This document shows positions 5,476-9,422 of a stretch of 9,422 bases of DNA, piece by piece. The first letter of the stretch is position 1, and each line of letters begins with the position of its first letter. The DNA comes from an uncultured Prevotella sp. (GTDB lineage Bacteria; Bacteroidota; Bacteroidia; Bacteroidales; Bacteroidaceae): NCBI GenBank assembly GCA_905202125.1, contig CAJKQX010000083.1, forward strand, positions 1 through 9,422. The letters are read 5' to 3'. A program made the position numbers and the translations under genes. The notes beneath the pieces were generated by a model. That model did no database searches, was not told where the DNA came from, and saw only the letters and a program-made list of their open reading frames with translations.

Positions 5476-8043
5476 GTGAAAAGACTTTTTAGTTTTATAT
5501 GCATTATTGTGGTATTCGCGTTTGAGGCCAATGCCCAAATTGTAGGTAGAATAACAGACGAATTGGGTTTTCCCATATCCAAAGCGAGCGCGATGTATAA
5601 AGGGCATCACGTGGCTGTCATTAGCGATAACGACGGTCGTTTCTCCATTGCGCGCAAGGAGGGGTGGTCTCTCACGTTCAGTTCTGTCGGGTTTGCCTCA
5701 CATGTGATCAAAGTTGATAAAAACACTCCTTCGGAACTGAATATCACTCTAAAAGAAGATTCGAAAAGCTTGGGCGAGGTGGTCGTCAAGACCAAACGTG
5801 AGAGATATTCGCGCAAGGATAATCCTGCGGTGGAACTGATGAGACGGGTCATTGCTGCTAAAAAACGCACGGATCTGGACAATCATGACTATTATCAGTT
5901 TGATAAATATCAGAAAATAACATTCGCCATCAACGACATCAGTCCCGAGAAACTGGCGACGGGAGCGTTTGCCAAGCAGAAATGGGCTACCCAGCAGGTG
6001 GAGCTCAGTCCGTACAATGGCAAATTGGTGTTGCCGGTGTCGGTGGACGAGACAGTGTCGCAACGCATCTATCGTAAAAATCCGAAAACTGAGAAGACCA
6101 TTATCAAGGGCCAACGGTCGGAAGGACTGAACAATGTGTTGCAGACCGGCGAGATACTCAACACAATGCTCAAGGAAATTTTCACCGATGTGGATATCTA
6201 CGATGATCATGTGCGTCTGTTGCAATACCATTTCGCCAGTCCCATCGGCGCGACAGCCATCTCTTTCTATCGATTTTACATCGCCGACACGGTGTATGTG
6301 GACAACAAACAGTGTTATCATCTGGAGTTCATGCCCAACAACCAGCAGGATTTCGGATTCAGGGGCGACCTGTATGTTCTGACCGACTCTACGTTGCATG
6401 TGAAGAAATGCTCGCTCACGTTGCCTAAGAAGAGTGGCGTGAACTTTGTCGACAATCTGAAAGTGGAGCAGGAGTTTTCACAACTTGACAATGGTGAGTG
6501 GGTGCTCTCCAAAGACGATATGTATGTTGAGCTCAGCATCAACGACCTGCTGGGCAGTATGCTTGTCACACGTACCACACGACTCAATGATTACGCTTTC
6601 GAAGAACTGCCCGACAAGGTGTTCAAAGGCAAGGCCAATGTTCGACATGAGGCCGATGCCATGATACGCGATGACGAGTTCTGGACCGAACATCGTGCCG
6701 TGGATTTGACCAAAAGCGAAGCATCGATGGACGATTTTATCCGACGTATGCAGCAATCCAAAAACTATAAATGGGTGATTGTTGGCGTGAGGGCGCTTAT
6801 GGAGAACTATGTGGAGACGGGAAGCATGAAGACAAAGAGCAAATTTGATTTCGGACCGGTGAACACTCTCGTATCCAATAACTTCATTGACGGATACAGA
6901 TTCCGACTCAGTGGACGCACGACGGGCAATCTCAACCGTCATCTCTTCTGGAATGGATATTATGCCTACGGCGTGGATTCGAAAAAACATTATTATGGAT
7001 CGGAAATCACGTACAGCTTGAATAAGAAAAAGAATGTGCCGTTTGAGTTCCCACAACGCAACATCATCTTCGAGACGGCATACGACGTGATGTCGCCTTC
7101 GGATAAGTTCCTGCTGCATAATAAAGATAATGTGTTCATGGCATTCCGTACACAGAAGGTGGAGCAGATGTATTTTTACAACCGACAGAAACTGAGTTTT
7201 GTCTACGAGACGGACTGGGGATTGAGTTTCGACGCATCGGTCAAGGCCGAATCCAACGAACCCACAGGCGATCTCATATTCAAACGTCTGCCAGACATCG
7301 GCCAAACGGAATCCACCGACGGGCAGGACCTCGTCAGAAAGATACGCACAACCGAGTTTAAGCTCGGACTGAAATACTGCCCGGGACAGACATTCATCAA
7401 CACCAAGCAGAATCGTTGGCCTGTTAATCTTGACTCGCCTGAGTTAACCGTCAGCCATACGATGGGTGTGAAAAATATTCTCGGCGGTCAGTACAAACTC
7501 AATCTGACCGAAGCCGGAATATACAAACGATTCTGGTTGGCCAGCTGGGGATATATCGACGCTCATCTCAAGGGTGGTATCCAATGGGACAAAGTGCCGT
7601 ACCCGTTGCTGATTATGCCTCCGGTCAATCTGTCGTATTTCGAACACGAGAATACGTTCAGCATGATGAGAAACATGGAATTTATCACCGACAGATATGC
7701 TTTCTGGGCTGTGGCCTGGGACTTGAACGGCAAATTGCTCAACCGTCTGCCTCTCATCAAACACTTGAAGTGGAGAGAGTATTTCGCTGTCAAAGGTATG
7801 TGGGGTATGATTTCCGACAAGAATAATCCGTATCTCGAACGTAATGCGCACGACCCCATGCTCTTTGCCATGCCCGACGCAACACATGTCATGGACAAGA
7901 ACAAACCTTATTGGGAGGTGGTGGTAGGCGTTCATAATATATTCAGATTTTTTGGTATCGATTATGTGCGCCGACTTTCTTATACCGATCTGCCCGATGT
8001 CAAGAAAAATGGTGTGAGATTCAGTTTTGCCATGAGCTTCTGA
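5476..8043 (+). CDS. DUF5686 outer-membrane protein with carboxypeptidase-regulatory-like domain
   Basis: Large exported protein (855 aa) of unknown function. A signal peptide ends near A20 (MKRLFSFICIIVVFAFEANA, then Q). Residues about 21-107 form a carboxypeptidase-regulatory-like β-sandwich (IVGRITDELGFPISKA, DNDGRFSI, LTFSSVGF, LNITLKED), the domain that also opens SusC-type proteins. The rest matches the DUF5686 layout: helical VELMRRVIAAKKR (about 118-130), a central β-rich part, and from about 440 repeated aromatic, alternating strands ending in RFSFAMSF with a terminal Phe. That end is typical of an outer-membrane β-barrel. No TonB plug domain is seen, so it is not a SusC-type receptor. 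The start is GTG at 5476, directly before the signal peptide, with its own promoter upstream. nspC begins about 30 bp downstream and may share the transcript. Confidence 0.85.
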   Translation: MKRLFSFICIIVVFAFEANAQIVGRITDELGFPISKASAMYKGHHVAVISDNDGRFSIARKEGWSLTFSSVGFASHVIKVDKNTPSELNITLKEDSKSLGEVVVKTKRERYSRKDNPAVELMRRVIAAKKRTDLDNHDYYQFDKYQKITFAINDISPEKLATGAFAKQKWATQQVELSPYNGKLVLPVSVDETVSQRIYRKNPKTEKTIIKGQRSEGLNNVLQTGEILNTMLKEIFTDVDIYDDHVRLLQYHFASPIGATAISFYRFYIADTVYVDNKQCYHLEFMPNNQQDFGFRGDLYVLTDSTLHVKKCSLTLPKKSGVNFVDNLKVEQEFSQLDNGEWVLSKDDMYVELSINDLLGSMLVTRTTRLNDYAFEELPDKVFKGKANVRHEADAMIRDDEFWTEHRAVDLTKSEASMDDFIRRMQQSKNYKWVIVGVRALMENYVETGSMKTKSKFDFGPVNTLVSNNFIDGYRFRLSGRTTGNLNRHLFWNGYYAYGVDSKKHYYGSEITYSLNKKKNVPFEFPQRNIIFETAYDVMSPSDKFLLHNKDNVFMAFRTQKVEQMYFYNRQKLSFVYETDWGLSFDASVKAESNEPTGDLIFKRLPDIGQTESTDGQDLVRKIRTTEFKLGLKYCPGQTFINTKQNRWPVNLDSPELTVSHTMGVKNILGGQYKLNLTEAGIYKRFWLASWGYIDAHLKGGIQWDKVPYPLLIMPPVNLSYFEHENTFSMMRNMEFITDRYAFWAVAWDLNGKLLNRLPLIKHLKWREYFAVKGMWGMISDKNNPYLERNAHDPMLFAMPDATHVMDKNKPYWEVVVGVHNIFRFFGIDYVRRLSYTDLPDVKKNGVRFSFAMSF

Positions 8044-8070
8044 TATTATATTAATGTGATTGTTGCAAAT

Positions 8071-9249
8071 ATGAAAATGGATTTAAATACATACCGGGAA
8101 ATCAACCGCCCGATGTACGTCATGATAGAGCGTCGCTTGCGCGAGAATCTTTCGCTCATAAAAAACGTGGCCGATACGGCCGGCGTGGAAATCATTCTGG
8201 CACTCAAGGCTTATGCTCTGTGGAAGACATTTCCCATCTTCAGAGAGTATATCAAGTCCACTACTGCAAGTTCTTTGGGTGAGGCCAGATTGGCTTTCGA
8301 TAAGTTCGGCATGCCTGCCCACACTTATTCACCGGCATACACATCTTATGAAATAGACGAAATCGCCTCGTGTTCAAGCCATCTGACATTTAATTCTCTT
8401 TCGCAGTATGAACGTTTCGTCCGAGAGGCATTGTCCGTCAATCCGCAGCTGAGCATCGGCCTGAGGGTCAATCCCGAATATTCGGAAATATCAACTGACC
8501 TCTACAATCCGTGCGCATCGGGCACACGCTTCGGCGTGACGGCCGACAAGCTGCCGGAGGTATTGCCTCCGCATATCGACGGATTCCATTGTCATTGCCA
8601 TTGCGAGAGTGGGGCAGATGTGTTCCAACGCACCCTTGTTCATATAGAAGAGAAATTTTCCAAATGGTTCGGACAACTCAAATGGATCAATTTCGGTGGC
8701 GGACATCTCATGACACGAAAGGATTATGACGTCCAATTACTGATTGATATTCTTCAGGATTTCCGCCATCGATATCCGCATCTGCATGTAATACTCGAAC
8801 CGGGCAGCGCTTTCGCATGGCAGACAGGTCCGCTTGTTTCGCAGGTAGTAGACATTGTGGAGGACCGAGGCATCCGAACGGCAATCCTGAACGTAAGCTT
8901 CACATGCCACATGCCCGACTGTCTTGAAATGCCGTATCATCCCACTGTGAGATTCGCCCAGTCCCTTCCAGACCGCGAAAGCATTCCTTCTGCCGCTTTG
9001 AACCGTACTTACCGTCTCGGTGGCAACAGCTGTCTCTCCGGCGATTTCATGGGTTATTGGTGTTTCGATCATGAACTGTCGATTGGTGAGAACGTGATTT
9101 TCGAGGATATGATGCATTATACCACAGTGAAGACTTGCATGTTCAACGGTATCTCACATCCTGCTATCGGAATGGTAAGGAGTGAAGACAACGAATTGAC
9201 GATTTTACGCGAATATTCCCACGAGGATTATATCCATCGCATGGATTGA
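8071..9249 (+). CDS. nspC: Carboxynorspermidine/carboxyspermidine decarboxylase
   Basis: PLP-dependent decarboxylase of the alanine-racemase-fold group, 392 aa from the ATG at 8071. It removes CO2 from carboxyspermidine (or carboxynorspermidine) to give spermidine (or norspermidine), the last step of the polyamine route used by many Bacteroidetes. The N-terminal part has INRPMYVMIERRLREN and the PLP lysine in LALKAYALW (K46). Next come the glycine-rich INFGGGH, the phosphate-binding EPGSA (E243) and the catalytic-cysteine motif GGNSCLSGDFMG (C321). The segment where the family usually has HxHxLCE reads H-C-H-C-H-C-E (173-179), an unusual run. A GTG at 8056 and an ATG at 8077 are possible alternative starts. 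It follows the DUF5686 gene by 27 bp with no clear promoter between, so cotranscription is likely. The carboxy(nor)spermidine dehydrogenase partner is not in the window. Confidence 0.93.
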   Translation: MKMDLNTYREINRPMYVMIERRLRENLSLIKNVADTAGVEIILALKAYALWKTFPIFREYIKSTTASSLGEARLAFDKFGMPAHTYSPAYTSYEIDEIASCSSHLTFNSLSQYERFVREALSVNPQLSIGLRVNPEYSEISTDLYNPCASGTRFGVTADKLPEVLPPHIDGFHCHCHCESGADVFQRTLVHIEEKFSKWFGQLKWINFGGGHLMTRKDYDVQLLIDILQDFRHRYPHLHVILEPGSAFAWQTGPLVSQVVDIVEDRGIRTAILNVSFTCHMPDCLEMPYHPTVRFAQSLPDRESIPSAALNRTYRLGGNSCLSGDFMGYWCFDHELSIGENVIFEDMMHYTTVKTCMFNGISHPAIGMVRSEDNELTILREYSHEDYIHRMD

Positions 9250-9282
9250 TACAGCGAAAATCCCGATATGGCGTATTTTTTT
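9249..9282 (+). terminator. Weak possible terminator after nspC
   Basis: ATACAGC (9249-9255) can pair with GCGTAT (9271-9276) with one bulged A around a 15-nt loop, followed by a T run to 9282. The stem is short and overlaps the stop codon, so termination is likely but inefficient. Confidence 0.35.
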
Positions 9283-9302
9283 AATAAAAATCATTCAAAT
9301 AT

Positions 9303-9333
9303 TTTGTAGGTTAAAAAAAAACAATTACCTTTG
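9303..9333 (+). promoter_or_regulatory. Promoter of the tRNA-Gly gene
   Basis: TTTG (9303-9306) is followed after 19 bp by TACCTTTG (9326-9333), a complete consensus match. Transcription should start near 9337, about 35 nt before the mature tRNA end, leaving a leader for RNase P to remove. Confidence 0.82.
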
Positions 9334-9371
9334 CATCGCATTTAGAGAAATGCTCCTTGCAAAAGGGTAAT

Positions 9372-9422
9372 GCGGAAATAGCTCAGTTGGTAGAGCACAA
9401 CCTTGCCAAGGTTGGGGTCGCG
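9372..9422 (+). tRNA. tRNA-Gly(GCC), cut by the window edge
   Basis: The first 51 bases of a tRNA are present: acceptor strand GCGGAAA, D-arm GCTC/GAGC with loop AGTTGGTA, and anticodon stem CAACC/GGTTG around loop TTGCCAA, with anticodon GCC at 9405-9407 (glycine). The T-arm and 3' acceptor strand lie beyond the window. Other tRNA genes may follow. Confidence 0.95.

Noticed and set aside
6478..7305. Leftward open frame of 275 codons inside the DUF5686 gene
   Set aside because: Antisense to a well-supported large gene, with no promoter, signal peptide or family motif. The same holds for the shorter leftward frames at 5749-6399 and 7444-7935.

Overview
The window looks like a chromosomal segment of a gut-type Bacteroidales genome (Bacteroides/Prevotella/Muribaculaceae-like). 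Promoters match the Bacteroidetes consensus TTTG-N19-20-TAnnTTTG (five good examples), ribosome-binding sites are weak, and the gene families (type B L31, lipoproteins with acidic residues after the lipid Cys, DUF5686 outer-membrane protein, carboxynorspermidine decarboxylase, inositol-lipid genes) fit that group. The exact genus cannot be read from the sequence.

Layout: bases 1-400 hold no supportable gene, only clustered inverted repeats at the left edge. Then rpmE2 (type B ribosomal protein L31, +) with its promoter and a strong terminator, followed by a lipoprotein DNA/RNA non-specific endonuclease (+). A 17-bp perfect bidirectional terminator separates this from a convergent, unrecognised lipoprotein gene (-) with an acidic/aromatic segment and a basic tail. 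The roughly 400-bp gap to its right carries that gene's promoter and a 150-bp MITE-like element with 16-bp perfect ends (36 bp imperfect) beside TTAA/CTAA.

Bases 2955-5365 (-) form a tight four-gene operon: PgpA-type lipid phosphatase, GtrA-family membrane protein, CDP-alcohol phosphatidyltransferase of the phosphatidylinositol-phosphate synthase type, and an Aur1-like PAP2 enzyme. Together these can be read as a phosphatidylinositol to inositol-phosphoceramide pathway: inositol phosphate is joined to a lipid, dephosphorylated, and phosphoinositol is passed to ceramide. The expected myo-inositol-phosphate synthase is not in the window and cannot be the operon's first gene, because a divergent gene starts immediately upstream. 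This operon is the most interesting system here.

From a back-to-back promoter pair the rightward strand carries a large DUF5686 outer-membrane protein with a carboxypeptidase-regulatory-like domain, then nspC (polyamine synthesis). The window ends inside a tRNA-Gly(GCC) gene that has its own promoter.
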